Numbered from the stretch's first letter, positions 8,726 through 19,176 are shown. The stretch is 64,000 bases of DNA from Litchfieldia alkalitelluris (GCF_002153425.1 NZ_KZ119600.1:2903920-2967919); one strand, 5' to 3'. Notes: generated from the sequence alone by a model not told the origin. A program made the numbers and translations.

Positions 8726-9628
8726 TCAATTCCCGATACGTTCCACTTCTGTCTCAAGTGTAACCTGATATTTTTCATAAATAGTTTGTTGAATATGTTG
8801 AATTAAATCAATAACGTTCTGTGCTGTTGCCTCTCCTTTATTTACAATAAAGTTAGCATGCATCTCCGATATCTGTGCATCACCTATTGAGAATCCTTTT
8901 AAACCTGATTCCTCAATAAGTTTTCCTGCATGCTGGGGAAGGGGATTTCGAAATACACTACCACAACAAGGATAATTCCATGGCTGAGTGTTCCTTCTAT
9001 ATTCCTTATTCGCCTGTAACTCTTGTTTTATGGTATCTTTATCTCCAGTAGTTAGCTTAAATATTGCTTCCACACAAACCCCCCCATCATTCTGAAGACG
9101 GGAAGTTCGATAGGAGAAGTCCATGTCATCTTTACTCAACCATTTCAACGTACCGTCAGGCATAAGCACATGGGCCTTTACAAGGATATTTGAAATATCT
9201 GAACCATGTGCCCCTGCGTTCATAAACACTGCTCCACCAACTGAACCTGGGATTCCACCAGCAAATTCCAGACCAGATAATCCCTTTTTACTCATTATAG
9301 TTGCTAATTTAATTAATGAGTAACCAGCTCCAACAGTAATTGTTTCTCCATCTTCCTCAAGGTGTGTTAGATTGTCTCCCATTTTTATGACGACACCTTC
9401 TAATCCTTTATCGGAAATAAGTAAATTAGAACCTTTACCTAAAACAAACCAAGGAACATCAGCATCTGCAATAGCACTCATACCTTTTTTTAATCCCTCA
9501 ATTGAATCTGGCTCAAAGAAAATCTGTGCAGGTCCACCAATTTTCCAAGTTGTGTGGTTTTTTAACGGCTCATTTTCCGTTATTCTACCTACATTAAGGT
9601 CTTGTAGCTTCTTCTTTAAATCAATCAT
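8726..9628 (-). CDS. murB: UDP-N-acetylenolpyruvoylglucosamine reductase
   Basis: FAD and NADPH-dependent enzyme that reduces UDP-GlcNAc-enolpyruvate to UDP-MurNAc, the second committed step of peptidoglycan synthesis. The protein is 300 aa. The FAD-binding region has NHTTWKIGGPA, VLGKGSNLLISDKG and LEFAGGIPGSVGGAVFMNAG. The active-site segment PCCGSVFRNP carries the conserved Ser, and SEMHANFIVN is the C-terminal motif. GGAGG precedes the ATG. It lies 12 bases after murG. Confidence 0.97.
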   Translation of the reverse strand: MIDLKKKLQDLNVGRITENEPLKNHTTWKIGGPAQIFFEPDSIEGLKKGMSAIADADVPWFVLGKGSNLLISDKGLEGVVIKMGDNLTHLEEDGETITVGAGYSLIKLATIMSKKGLSGLEFAGGIPGSVGGAVFMNAGAHGSDISNILVKAHVLMPDGTLKWLSKDDMDFSYRTSRLQNDGGVCVEAIFKLTTGDKDTIKQELQANKEYRRNTQPWNYPCCGSVFRNPLPQHAGKLIEESGLKGFSIGDAQISEMHANFIVNKGEATAQNVIDLIQHIQQTIYEKYQVTLETEVERIGN

Positions 9629-9640
9629 TTGTAACCTCCA

Positions 9641-10747
9641 TCAAGTTTGTTTCAAATGCTTTACGATTAGATGATAGAGCTCATCACCTGCATCTTGCTT
9701 ACCAATTTTCAAAGCTCCTTCTCGCATTTTCGTCCAAACACCTTCATTGCCTAATATATGATCTATCTCTGACATTAATTTTTCCGCTGACATTTCTTTT
9801 TCTAGTATTAGTTTAGCAGCCCCTACGTCTACTAAAGATCTTGCATTTTTTTCTTGATGGTTATTCGTAACATATGGGCTAGGGATTAAAATCGACGGAA
9901 GACCAAGGGCTGTAATTTCTGCTAAAGTTGTTGCCCCAGCCCTTGCTACAATAAGATCCACTTCTTTTAATACAAGTGGCATATCATGAATATAAGGAAC
10001 ACAGACTATATTTTCAACTTTCCCACTTTCACCAATTTCCTTTTGTATGTTCTCAAAATGCACTTCTCCAGTTACATAAAGACATTGATATTCCTTACTT
10101 GACCATTTATTTAACGTTTGTAGTACGGCATCGTTAATTGGTTTTGCACCTCTGCTACCACCAACAACTAACACCGTTTTCTTCTTGTCAGAAAGCCCGA
10201 GACAAGAGATTTTACTTTTCCCTTCTTTCTTTGAAGCTTGAACGACCTCTTGGGCCCTTGGATTACCAGTTAATACTACTTTTTCCTTAGGGAAGAACTT
10301 TGCTGAATCTTCGAATGAAATAGCTATATTGTCAACGTATTTACTTAAAAATTTATTGGTTAATCCTGGCACACTATTTTGTTCATGTACAATTGTTGGT
10401 ATTCCTTTTTTCGCTGCAGCATAGACTACTGGTCCACAGACATAGCCACCTGTCCCAATAACAACATCTGGTTTAAACTCTTTTATATAGTTCGTTGCTT
10501 TCTTTACTCCACTTAAAAATCGATAAATGGTTTTTACATTTTCAAATGAAAGTTTTCTCCTAAAACCCGAAATATTGATGGTTTTAAAAGGAATTTGCTC
10601 ATTAGGTACAATTTTGGACTCCAACCCATTCTCCGTACCTATATATAAAAACTCAGAATTTTCATCATGTTTTTTTATTGTTCTTATTAAAGCCAATGCT
10701 GGATAAATATGTCCTCCAGTACCGCCACCTGAAACTAAAACCTTCAT
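9641..10747 (-). CDS. murG: MurG, UDP-GlcNAc:lipid I GlcNAc transferase
   Basis: Membrane-associated GT28 glycosyltransferase that converts lipid I to lipid II. The protein is 368 aa. GGGTGGH (residues 7-13) is the N-terminal phosphate loop, with [12 protein letters not shown] in the middle. The second Rossmann domain begins [14 protein letters not shown] and contains [20 protein letters not shown], the nucleotide-sugar site. The start at 10747 is chosen because GGAGGG precedes it and the family begins there. It lies between spoVE and murB. Confidence 0.97.
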   Translation of the reverse strand: MKVLVSGGGTGGHIYPALALIRTIKKHDENSEFLYIGTENGLESKIVPNEQIPFKTINISGFRRKLSFENVKTIYRFLSGVKKATNYIKEFKPDVVIGTGGYVCGPVVYAAAKKGIPTIVHEQNSVPGLTNKFLSKYVDNIAISFEDSAKFFPKEKVVLTGNPRAQEVVQASKKEGKSKISCLGLSDKKKTVLVVGGSRGAKPINDAVLQTLNKWSSKEYQCLYVTGEVHFENIQKEIGESGKVENIVCVPYIHDMPLVLKEVDLIVARAGATTLAEITALGLPSILIPSPYVTNNHQEKNARSLVDVGAAKLILEKEMSAEKLMSEIDHILGNEGVWTKMREGALKIGKQDAGDELYHLIVKHLKQT

Positions 10748-10945
10748 AGTTTCCCTCCAACATGTAATTAGATTTTTAACAGTACACATCCTATATTATA
10801 GCTTAAAAAAGTTTGTCTTGAAGAGTGTCAGAAAAATATTTTCACTCCATTTCTGAACAATGAAAAAGCATTCACTCCCTATGGAAGCAAATGCCATTAT
10901 ACCATATTTAAAGGGTATTACATACATGTTTAAAGCAGTCTTTCT

Positions 10946-12043
10946 TTACCGCATATGTCTACTAATATTTAATAACACCCCAATAGCTGTCAGCATAAGC
11001 GTTAAAGAGGAACCTCCATAACTCAGAAGGGGTAATGTTATACCAGTTACAGGCATTAGTCCTATTACTACACTAATATTTATCATTACCTGAATTGCAA
11101 ACATACCAATAATACCAGTGGCCATTAAAGTACCGTATAAATCTGGAGCATATAAGGCTATTCGGAGACCTCGCCATAATAAGATAGCGAAGCAGGTTAT
11201 TACAAATGCCCCTCCAATGAATCCAAGTTCCTCAGATAAAATAGCGAATATAAAATCCGTTTGGGGCTCTGGTAAATAAAAGTATTTCTGCCTACTAGCT
11301 CCTAATCCAAGTCCTAAAAATCCACCAGGTCCAATGGCATATAGTGACTGGATTATTTGAAATCCATGCCCAAGTGGATCTTGCCAAGGGTCTAAAAAAG
11401 AAACGATTCTTTGTAGCCGATAAGGTGCGGAAATAATTAATCCTACAAAACCAAGTAAACCAACTACTCCCAGGAAAACAAAATGTTTGATTCTTGCCCC
11501 TGCAACAAAAATCATAACTACACTAGTTAATACCATTACCGCACCTGTTCCTAAATCAGGTTGTAGCATAATGAGTGCAAATGCAACCATAACTAGCCCT
11601 AGAGTTGGAAACAATCCATATTTAACCGTGGTAATGTGTTTCTGTTTTTCAGATAAATATTTCGCTAAAAATAAAATCATTGCAAGTTTCATAAATTCAG
11701 ATGGCTGTATAGAAAACGCACCAACACCCAACCAACTTTGCGCTCCACCTCGAACAAGGCCTACACCTGGAATAAGTACAATTACTAAAAGGAAGAAACA
11801 GATGATTAAAGTAATCTTTGTCATACTTCTCCAAGTCCAGTAGTCCACATTCATCATAAAAAGCATGGCAATGACACCTAAAACTGCGAAAAACATTTGT
11901 CGCTTTAGGAAAAAGAATGTGTCGTCAAAATTATACTCAGCCCATACAGCACTTGCACTATAAACCATTACTAATCCTATTACTAATAGACAAATTGTAG
12001 CTGCTATTAGTAAGATATCTGGTGCAGATTTAGATTTTGGCAA
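10946..12043 (-). CDS. spoVE: Stage V sporulation protein E (SEDS glycosyltransferase)
   Basis: SEDS-family membrane polymerase for spore cortex peptidoglycan, partner of SpoVD. The protein is 365 aa with about ten membrane helices. Family motifs include GGAQSWLGVGAFSIQPSEF, QPDLGTG and PVTGITLPLLSYGGSS. It is assigned as SpoVE rather than FtsW or RodA because of its place between murD and murG and strong similarity to the B. subtilis protein (VYSASAVWAEYNFDDTFFF). The start is taken as TTG at 12043, seven bases after GAGGTG and aligned with the usual N-terminus; the frame is open to 12064. A gap of 198 bases before murG contains no gene. Confidence 0.94.
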   Translation of the reverse strand: MPKSKSAPDILLIAATICLLVIGLVMVYSASAVWAEYNFDDTFFFLKRQMFFAVLGVIAMLFMMNVDYWTWRSMTKITLIICFFLLVIVLIPGVGLVRGGAQSWLGVGAFSIQPSEFMKLAMILFLAKYLSEKQKHITTVKYGLFPTLGLVMVAFALIMLQPDLGTGAVMVLTSVVMIFVAGARIKHFVFLGVVGLLGFVGLIISAPYRLQRIVSFLDPWQDPLGHGFQIIQSLYAIGPGGFLGLGLGASRQKYFYLPEPQTDFIFAILSEELGFIGGAFVITCFAILLWRGLRIALYAPDLYGTLMATGIIGMFAIQVMINISVVIGLMPVTGITLPLLSYGGSSLTLMLTAIGVLLNISRHMR

Positions 12044-12117
12044 TAGAGAACACCTCAGTTTCATTTCATTTATCTCTATTACCTATGTTTATGTCCAATT
12101 TGGACAAACATGACTTT

Positions 12118-13479
12118 TTACTGGCCAATCTTTTTAACTGCATTTACAAAATGGTCTCCACGCTCTTCAAATGTCTTAAATTGGTCCCAAGAAGCACACG
12201 CAGGTGATAGTAGTATCACGTCTCCTTCTTTAGATTGCTCAAAGGCCATTGGTACAGCTTGATCTAAGGTTTTAGTAAGATGAATGTTTTCTATACCCGC
12301 CTTCTTTGCCGTTTCCCCTATTTTTTCAGCCGTTTCCCCATATGCAACCACTGATTTAACACCGTTAAAATAAGGTATAAGACCATCGAAGGATAAGCCA
12401 CGGTCTAATCCACCAGCAATAAGCACAATTGGTTGCTCAAATGCCTTTAGTGCAGTAATAGTAGCTGGAACGTTAGTGGCTTTAGAATTATTGTAAAACT
12501 TTCTGCCATCATGAGTAGCAACATATTGCAGCCTGTGCTCAACACCACGAAAGCTTTTTAGAACTTCAATAACTCTCTCTCTTTTTGCACCGCTAAGAAG
12601 GGCTGCAGCCGCTGCCGCTAACCCGTTTGCTATGTTATGCTCACCTGGTAAGGACATCTCCTCCACATGTAATAAAGGCTCTCCAAACACCTCAAGCTGA
12701 TTATTATGAATACAAGCTCCACCACTAACATATTTCGTTGTTGAGAAAGGGATTAATTTGGCCGAAGCTTGTCCCGAGGTTACAAGCTCAGAAACGTCCA
12801 CATCGTCTGCATTATAAATTAAATAATCCTCTTGCGTCTGATTTTTAAAAATATTCCCTTTCGCATGTATGTAATTGATTAAATCACCATGATAATCTAA
12901 ATGAGCTTCTACGATATTTAAGAGTAGTGCTACCTTTGGTCGAAAGGCTTGAATACCCATTAACTGAAAACTGGACAGCTCAGTTACCATCACATTTTCT
13001 TCAGTTACCTGTTGGGCAACCTCGCATGATACCTCTCCAATATTCCCTGCAACAAAGGGTTCCTTTTCTCCCCCTTTTAACATTTCGTATATATAAGTTG
13101 TCGTAGTAGTCTTACCATTCGAACCAGTAATGCCAATAATATCAGCTTCACTGATCTGGTAGGCTAATTCCACTTCAGTAATGACAGGAACATTCAATGA
13201 TACTGCTTTTTCAACCAATGGATTGTCATAACGAATTCCTGGATTTTTCACCAATAGACTCAATTCTGTATGGATTAAGTCGAGAGGGTGGGATCCACAA
13301 ACAACCTCCGCACCTAAAGAAGATAATTTCTGTGCTTCCTCGTTTTCTTCAAAGGGCTTTTGATCATTTACAGTTACGATCGCCCCCTGTTTTATGAGTA
13401 ATTCTGCTGCTGCAGACCCACTTTTCGCTAATCCTAATACAAGTACATGTTTTCCTTCATAAGCATTTGTTCTTCTCAT
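12118..13479 (-). CDS. murD: UDP-N-acetylmuramoyl-L-alanine--D-glutamate ligase
   Basis: Cytoplasmic ATP-dependent ligase that adds D-Glu to UDP-MurNAc-L-Ala. The protein is 453 aa with three domains. The N-terminal Rossmann-like domain has VLVLGLAKSGSAAAELL, the central P-loop is GITGSNGKTTTT (about residues 114-125), VEAHLDYHGD holds the metal-binding His, and the C-terminal domain includes FYNNSKATNVPAT and LLSPACASWDQF. The ATG directly follows the mraY stop, so the two are translationally coupled. Confidence 0.97.
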   Translation of the reverse strand: MRRTNAYEGKHVLVLGLAKSGSAAAELLIKQGAIVTVNDQKPFEENEEAQKLSSLGAEVVCGSHPLDLIHTELSLLVKNPGIRYDNPLVEKAVSLNVPVITEVELAYQISEADIIGITGSNGKTTTTTYIYEMLKGGEKEPFVAGNIGEVSCEVAQQVTEENVMVTELSSFQLMGIQAFRPKVALLLNIVEAHLDYHGDLINYIHAKGNIFKNQTQEDYLIYNADDVDVSELVTSGQASAKLIPFSTTKYVSGGACIHNNQLEVFGEPLLHVEEMSLPGEHNIANGLAAAAAALLSGAKRERVIEVLKSFRGVEHRLQYVATHDGRKFYNNSKATNVPATITALKAFEQPIVLIAGGLDRGLSFDGLIPYFNGVKSVVAYGETAEKIGETAKKAGIENIHLTKTLDQAVPMAFEQSKEGDVILLSPACASWDQFKTFEERGDHFVNAVKKIGQ

Positions 13480-14454
13480 TTACATCCACACCTCTAAATA
13501 GACTCCAATAGTGGCTAACAGTAACCCTACCAGCCAGAACGTAACAACGACACGCCATTCGCTCCACCCAGATAATTCATAATGATGATGAAGAGGGCTC
13601 ATTTTAAATACTCGCTTACCTGTCGTCTTAAAAGAAATGACTTGAATAATAACAGAAAGTGTTTCAATAACAAATACACCACCAATGATGATGAGGACTA
13701 ATTCCATTTTAGTTAATATGGCTATCATAGCTAGTGCCCCACCAAGAGCCAATGACCCCGTATCACCCATGAAGACTTTTGCTGGGTGGGAGTTGAAAAC
13801 AAGGAATCCTAATACAGCACCTACAACAGCTACTGAAAATAGGGAAACATTATATAAAGAAAGATCGTACGCAATGATAGCAAAAGCTCCAAAGGCAATA
13901 GCTGATGAACCAGCTACTAGACCATCTAGTCCGTCAGTTAAGTTCACTGCATTGGATGTACCTACTAGCATAAAAATAATAAGTGGAAAGTATAACCAAC
14001 CTATATCAAGTGATAGTGTCGTGCCTGGAATGGTAATTGCAGTAGATAATCCTGTTTGAAGTAAGACGATATAAACAATTGCAGAAATGACTACCTGACC
14101 TAAAAACTTCTGTTTCGATGTAAGTCCTAGGTTGCGCTTTTTAACTACTTTTATGAAATCATCTAAAAAGCCTAACAATCCAAATCCAACAGTTACAAAT
14201 ACTAATAACCAAATTTCAACATTAACAGAATGGAACTGACTGCTCATGATAAATGTAGATACAATAATTGCCAGTAAAATCATCAGTCCACCCATCGTAG
14301 GAGTACCACTCTTTTTCTGATGTGATTGCGGTCCTTCTACCCTGATACTTTGGCCAAACTTCAGCCTTCTTAAGAATGGGATAAAAATTGGTGACATAAG
14401 TACACATATTAAGAATGATAAAATTAAAGTAAACAACAAGCCCTGTTCCAGCAT
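13480..14454 (-). CDS. mraY: Phospho-N-acetylmuramoyl-pentapeptide-transferase
   Basis: Ten-helix membrane enzyme that transfers phospho-MurNAc-pentapeptide to undecaprenyl phosphate, making lipid I. The protein is 324 aa, the same as B. subtilis. Motifs are [25 protein letters not shown] (aspartates for Mg), [24 protein letters not shown] and PLHHHYE. GGAG lies eight bases before the ATG. A 204-base gap separates it from the murF-like gene upstream. Confidence 0.97.
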   Translation of the reverse strand: MLEQGLLFTLILSFLICVLMSPIFIPFLRRLKFGQSIRVEGPQSHQKKSGTPTMGGLMILLAIIVSTFIMSSQFHSVNVEIWLLVFVTVGFGLLGFLDDFIKVVKKRNLGLTSKQKFLGQVVISAIVYIVLLQTGLSTAITIPGTTLSLDIGWLYFPLIIFMLVGTSNAVNLTDGLDGLVAGSSAIAFGAFAIIAYDLSLYNVSLFSVAVVGAVLGFLVFNSHPAKVFMGDTGSLALGGALAMIAILTKMELVLIIIGGVFVIETLSVIIQVISFKTTGKRVFKMSPLHHHYELSGWSEWRVVVTFWLVGLLLATIGVYLEVWM

Positions 14455-14658
14455 ATAGGGAACTCCTTTCTAACATACAGCTCAACGAATTGAGTAAAAT
14501 CCAGTACTATAAATTGTATATATTTTTTATTGTATTTCAATTTCGTTACATAATAGCTTTATACATTTTATCGTATTACATGCTATTTCATGCATCAATA
14601 AACTAAAAAGAGAGAATTACATCCGGTTCGGAAAGGGAATGGACTGAAGCGAACACCA
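14455..14658. other. Gap between the murF-like gene and mraY
   Basis: No gene is supported. The 50 bases just after the murF-like stop are more GC-rich than the rest. In the next frame they read FSPFPFRTG, which loosely recalls the F-x-P-x-P-G-R stretch at the start of MurF C-terminal domains. It may be a residue of a lost C-terminal part, but the match is too short to be sure. Confidence 0.3.
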
Positions 14659-15609
14659 TCACACCGAAATTTTTTCAAATACTTTGTTCATATCATCGGG
14701 TAATAAACCAAGATGAACCGCAACTGCAATTGCAAACACTACATTTTTCACCGCATCTTTATCTATACTTATTTGAAAAGGTATCCGTATACCTTCCACT
14801 TGAAAATGAGTGGTTTCCTCTTGTACTGCCACTTCCTGAATCTTAAAAAGACAGCCCTCATCGTATCCACACGTAATGACATCCGATTGCCATTCACTTT
14901 GAAAAGAAGTTGCGTCCCCATCTATAACCAAAACATCACTTGCTTTCATCCCTGCTTCTATTTTCGAATAAGCTTCTTTATATATGTCCATAGACAAGTT
15001 TTCAAAATGATTGTCTTCCGTACGAACGTTCGTAATAACAGAATAGTTTGGACTGACTAGCTTACTTTTCAGTTCAATATCATCAATATTTGTGTCTATT
15101 GTAAAATCACAAACATACATATCTGTTTTTTTGTCCATTTTTAAAATAGAGGTTAGAAGATCTATTTCGTCACCTTGTCCCACATTATAGTGGACATTAA
15201 ATTGCATGTTTAAAATATTGATTATCGCTTCTTTTGTAATCTCTCTACCTTGTGAACCAGTAACGGCAATAACTGTTGGATCTACATCATGGAGGTGTAA
15301 AATAGCCATTTTTCTTATTAGACCCTTTACATTTTCAGCAGTAAATGTAACAAGCTGCTCTGGCATTTGCTCTGGTAAAGATATGGAATCCTCCACAAGA
15401 ATTGCACTCACCTCTCGTTCAATTGCAATCTTGATGAGCATCTTAGTATCTATATCTTTGTGAAAAATGGGAACAAACAACTCTCCTCCATGAAGATTAT
15501 TCATATCTGTACTTAAACCAGTGATCTGAAAATTTTCATGTATGTTACCATTTATTTTCTTACATTCGGATTTTAATAATTCAAGAATTACTCCTTCTCC
15601 TGCTCCCAT
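14659..15609 (-). CDS. Truncated, degenerate MurF-like protein
   Basis: The protein is 316 aa; complete MurF is about 450 aa. The N-terminal part resembles the MurF substrate domain (ITGLSTDMNNLHGGELFVPI). The ATP-binding core follows but its P-loop reads VTGSQGREITKE (residues 116-127) in place of GSNGKTTTK, so the invariant Lys is lost. The segment ITNVRTEDNHFENL matches ITNxGxAHLExL with the usual His replaced. The C-terminal Mur ligase domain is absent. No stop or frameshift interrupts the 951-base frame, which suggests it is still translated. The start overlaps murE by 22 bases with GGAG upstream. It sits exactly where murF stands in classical dcw clusters. A true murF is expected elsewhere. 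It could be a regulatory or scaffold pseudoenzyme or a slowly decaying copy. Confidence 0.75.
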   Translation of the reverse strand: MGAGEGVILELLKSECKKINGNIHENFQITGLSTDMNNLHGGELFVPIFHKDIDTKMLIKIAIEREVSAILVEDSISLPEQMPEQLVTFTAENVKGLIRKMAILHLHDVDPTVIAVTGSQGREITKEAIINILNMQFNVHYNVGQGDEIDLLTSILKMDKKTDMYVCDFTIDTNIDDIELKSKLVSPNYSVITNVRTEDNHFENLSMDIYKEAYSKIEAGMKASDVLVIDGDATSFQSEWQSDVITCGYDEGCLFKIQEVAVQEETTHFQVEGIRIPFQISIDKDAVKNVVFAIAVAVHLGLLPDDMNKVFEKISV

Positions 15610-17078
15610 TTACGACACTCCTCTACTGCATCCTTGGCTACAAGCCTGTCATCGAAATGATGATTAACTGTGCCTATAGTTTGATATGTTTCATGTCCTT
15701 TTCCAGCAATTAATATGATTTCGTCACGCTCTGCCCTTCGAACCGCTTCAAAGATTGCATCACGTCTACTTTCAATTACTGTGTAATTACTACCTTCCAT
15801 GCCCTCTTCCATTTGCTTCAATATCTCGATAGGGTCTTCTGTACGTGGGTTATCAGAGGTTAAATAAACATAGTCAGATAGTTTTTCAGCAATGTTTGCC
15901 ATAATTGGTCTTTTTGTTTTATCGCGATCACCACCACAACCAACCACTACAGATATTTTCCCCTTTGCAAATTCCTTAATCGTATTTAGCACATTTTCAA
16001 GACTATCTGGTGTATGAGCGTAGTCAACAATGATGTGAAATGGTTGATTAATTTCAACGCGTTCAAAACGGCCAGAAACGCCTTCAAGTGTCTCTAAACT
16101 TTTAGCTATACTTTCTAGTGGTACGTCAGATGCATAACATGCTGCAGCTGCCGCTAAAGCATTATATACAGAAAATGTACCAGTTAATTTCATTGTAACT
16201 GGAACAGACTGGTTACCCATCGTCATTGTGAAACTAGTTCCTTGTTCATTTATTGAAACATGTTCAGCTCTAATATCAGCATTCTTTTTAATACCGAAAG
16301 TAATAATTGGTGCCGCCGTCATGATTTCAATTTCGTTAAAATATGGATCATCTATGTTTATAACAGCTACTGGTTGCTTACCTTCCCCATACCCATTACC
16401 AAGTTGGGCAAACAGCAAGCCTTTTGCATGGGCATAACGTTCCATTGTCCCATGATAATCTAAATGGTCTTGTGATAAATTAGTGAACACAGCCACGTCA
16501 AAATCAGTCCCGTGCACTCTTCCCATTTCTAGTGCATGAGATGATACCTCCATCGCAACTGTGTCAACTCCGCTTTTCGCCATCTCTGAAAAACCTTTTT
16601 GTAGAACGAGGGATTCAGGGGTAGTATTTTGCACGGGAATTTCTTTACCATCGTATTTCATATACATCGTACCAATTATCCCAGGTTTCCTATTATTATC
16701 TAGTAATATTTTTTCGATTAAGTGTGTTGTAGTTGTTTTTCCATTGGTACCAGTTACACCTATTAACTGAAGCTTATTTGTTGGATAGTCATAGAAACAT
16801 GCAGATATCAATGCCATCGCTCGCTTAGAACTACGAACGATGATAACTGGTATATTAATATATTTCAATTCTCTTTCGGCTATAATTGCTGCTGCTCCAC
16901 TGTTTGCTGCCTGATCAGCAAAATCATGCCCATCCACTGTAAAACCAGAAATACAAAAGAATAAACTTCCTTCTGACACTTCCCTAGAGTCCATATGTAA
17001 ATCTTTTATTAGGGGATTCTCATTCGATTCATTTTTATAAGACGGTAAACAACTTATTAGTGATTGAAGTCGTTTCAA
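15588..17078 (-). CDS. murE: UDP-MurNAc-tripeptide synthetase (meso-diaminopimelate adding)
   Basis: Ligase that adds the third residue to UDP-MurNAc-L-Ala-D-Glu. The protein is 496 aa. Domains in order are the N-terminal UMP-binding domain (MDSREVSEGSLFFCI), the central P-loop GVTGTNGKTTTTHLIEK, HLDYHGT with the catalytic His, and the C-terminal domain. DNPRTEDP is the motif specific for meso-diaminopimelate rather than lysine, so the wall is of the DAP type. The start is TTG with GAGGG nine bases upstream. It overlaps the murF-like gene. Confidence 0.96.
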   Translation of the reverse strand: MKRLQSLISCLPSYKNESNENPLIKDLHMDSREVSEGSLFFCISGFTVDGHDFADQAANSGAAAIIAERELKYINIPVIIVRSSKRAMALISACFYDYPTNKLQLIGVTGTNGKTTTTHLIEKILLDNNRKPGIIGTMYMKYDGKEIPVQNTTPESLVLQKGFSEMAKSGVDTVAMEVSSHALEMGRVHGTDFDVAVFTNLSQDHLDYHGTMERYAHAKGLLFAQLGNGYGEGKQPVAVINIDDPYFNEIEIMTAAPIITFGIKKNADIRAEHVSINEQGTSFTMTMGNQSVPVTMKLTGTFSVYNALAAAAACYASDVPLESIAKSLETLEGVSGRFERVEINQPFHIIVDYAHTPDSLENVLNTIKEFAKGKISVVVGCGGDRDKTKRPIMANIAEKLSDYVYLTSDNPRTEDPIEILKQMEEGMEGSNYTVIESRRDAIFEAVRRAERDEIILIAGKGHETYQTIGTVNHHFDDRLVAKDAVEECRKWEQEKE

Positions 17079-17106
17079 TTAAATCAACCCTCTTTCTATT
17101 AGAAAA

Positions 17107-17137
17107 GCGTTTACGCCCGTTGAAACGGGCGACGCTA
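17107..17137 (-). terminator. GC-rich hairpin between spoVD and murE
   Basis: The minus strand has GCGTC-GCCCGT, a four-base loop, ACGGGC-GTAA-ACGC and then TTTTC. The inner stem of seven GC-rich pairs is strong for this genome. It probably terminates part of the spoVD message before murE. Confidence 0.7.
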
Positions 17138-17192
17138 AAACTAGTCCCTTGATGATAATACTATTTGTAAGCCATCATGTCCATAATCCATT

Positions 17193-19130
17193 TTACTGTT
17201 CATCGTCTTCTTTGTCACCCATATGCACACGGATTTTAGAACCTGTCTTTACTTTCACACCTGGATCTGGAGACTGCAGTACCACTTCTTTCCCACTACC
17301 GGACACATCTAGCTCAAGCTCATAATACGCCTCATTAATTTCCCTCATTGTAAGCCCAATTAAATCTGGGGTTTCAATCAAAGGTGTATCGTTCCAGGAA
17401 AGTTCTTTTTCTACTTGTTCTGATCGCTTCTCTACTCCAAGGGAATGAAGGCTATCTTCCATAATATTTCCTACTATAGGTGCAGCTACAACCCCACCAA
17501 ACTGAACTGTATCCTTTGGATTATCAATCGCAACATATACTACTATCTCAGGATCATCGGCAGGTGCAAAGCCAATAAAGGAAACAATATGATTATTTTC
17601 CAAGTATCGTCCATCCTTTGCTTTTTGAGCAGTACCCGTTTTCCCACCAACACGGTATCCATCTACAAATGCTCCACCACCAGACCCTTTGGCTACGACA
17701 TGCTCTAGTGCTCTACGAATTTCCCTAGAAGTTTCTTCAGAAATAATTTGTCGCTTCATTATTGGATCTTGTCTTGAAACTACTTCCTCCGTTTGTGGAT
17801 CTACCCATTCTTTTGCTAAAAATGGTTGATATAAATATCCACCATTTATCGCTGCTGATACTGCTACTACCTGTTGAATCGGTGTAACAGAAACCCCTTG
17901 ACCAAACGAAGTAGTAGCTAACTCCAACGCTTCAACAGCATCTAAATCAAATAAAATCCCTGTTCCTTCTCCTTGCAAATCAATACCTGTCTTTTTACCA
18001 AAGCCAAAATCATGTATATAGTCAAACAAAGTTTCTTTGCCTAATTCCTGTCCTAATGCAACGAAGCCTGGGTTACATGAATTCTGAACTACTTCTAAGT
18101 ATGTTTGGGAGCCATGTCCCCCTTTTTTCCAACATTTAATATTGCGTCCTGCAACCTCAATATAGCCTGGATCATGAAATTCATCTTCATCTAAATCAAC
18201 GATTCCTTCTTCAAGTGATGCAGCAAGGGTGATGATTTTAAAAGTGGAACCAGGCTCATATTGACTCCATACTGGTTTATTTTGATTATAAATTTCTGGT
18301 GGGACTTCCCTAAAATTCTCTGGGTCGTAATCAGGTCTAGATGACATCCCAAGTACCTCACCAGTATTAGGATCCATTGCAATAGCAATCGCACCATCAG
18401 GGTTATATTTTGCTTCTGCGTTGTCTAATTCCCTCTCAATAATCGTTTGTATTTCTGAATTAATCGTCAATTTTAAGTGTTGGCCATTAACAGGAGCAGT
18501 ATACTCATCTGCCAAATTGGGCATTCTTCTACCCTTTGCATCGGAATAAAATGATACGTGCCCACTCTGACCAGACAACTTTTCATCATAATATAACTCT
18601 AATCCTGTTAATCCTTGGTTATCAATGCCTGCAAAACCCAGTACATGTGATAAGTATTTCCCTTTAGGATAGTGTCTTTTATTATCTTCAGCTATATATA
18701 CCCCATCTAATTTTAAGTCCCTAACCTCATGAGCTAATTCATTTGTGATTTTTCTTCCTTCAGGATTTATTCTCACTATTGATTCATTTTTCGTTACATA
18801 TTCATAGGCTTTTTGTCTATCCATTGAAAGAACATTTGCAAGTTGATCGGCTACTGTAGCAGGATCACTTACTTGTCTAGGTACAACTAAAACGGAAGGG
18901 GCACTAATATTCGTAGCTAACGGAACTCCATTCCTATCTAGAATTTCACCACGTTTTGCTTCAAACGGAATATTCCTACTCCATAAATCTTCAGCCCTCT
19001 CTGAAATTTCATCGCCCATGACGATCTGAACAAAACCTAATCGCACGATCATAACTATAAACACAACCATCCCAACACTTAATGCAAAAATAAGTCGTTT
19101 TCTCACTGTTACATTCGATACTCGCTTCAT
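17193..19130 (-). CDS. spoVD: Stage V sporulation protein D (class B penicillin-binding protein)
   Basis: Sporulation-specific transpeptidase for cortex peptidoglycan, partner of SpoVE. The protein is 645 aa with an N-terminal membrane anchor (residues 14-37), a PBP dimer domain, the transpeptidase domain and a single C-terminal PASTA domain ending in an acidic tail. Active-site motifs are STFK (Ser at about residue 295), SCN and KTGTAQ. The ATG at 19130 is six bases after GGGAGG; the frame is open to 19154. It stands downstream of pbpB behind a terminator, which fits its separate sporulation control in B. subtilis. Confidence 0.96.
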   Translation of the reverse strand: MKRVSNVTVRKRLIFALSVGMVVFIVMIVRLGFVQIVMGDEISERAEDLWSRNIPFEAKRGEILDRNGVPLATNISAPSVLVVPRQVSDPATVADQLANVLSMDRQKAYEYVTKNESIVRINPEGRKITNELAHEVRDLKLDGVYIAEDNKRHYPKGKYLSHVLGFAGIDNQGLTGLELYYDEKLSGQSGHVSFYSDAKGRRMPNLADEYTAPVNGQHLKLTINSEIQTIIERELDNAEAKYNPDGAIAIAMDPNTGEVLGMSSRPDYDPENFREVPPEIYNQNKPVWSQYEPGSTFKIITLAASLEEGIVDLDEDEFHDPGYIEVAGRNIKCWKKGGHGSQTYLEVVQNSCNPGFVALGQELGKETLFDYIHDFGFGKKTGIDLQGEGTGILFDLDAVEALELATTSFGQGVSVTPIQQVVAVSAAINGGYLYQPFLAKEWVDPQTEEVVSRQDPIMKRQIISEETSREIRRALEHVVAKGSGGGAFVDGYRVGGKTGTAQKAKDGRYLENNHIVSFIGFAPADDPEIVVYVAIDNPKDTVQFGGVVAAPIVGNIMEDSLHSLGVEKRSEQVEKELSWNDTPLIETPDLIGLTMREINEAYYELELDVSGSGKEVVLQSPDPGVKVKTGSKIRVHMGDKEDDEQ

Positions 19131-19176
19131 CATGAACCTCCCATGTTTAAACACTTTGGCTTGGTTCAGTCATATG

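Noticed and set aside
14222-14485. 87-aa frame over the mraY start
   Set aside because: It is out of frame with mraY, begins without a ribosome site and resembles nothing known.
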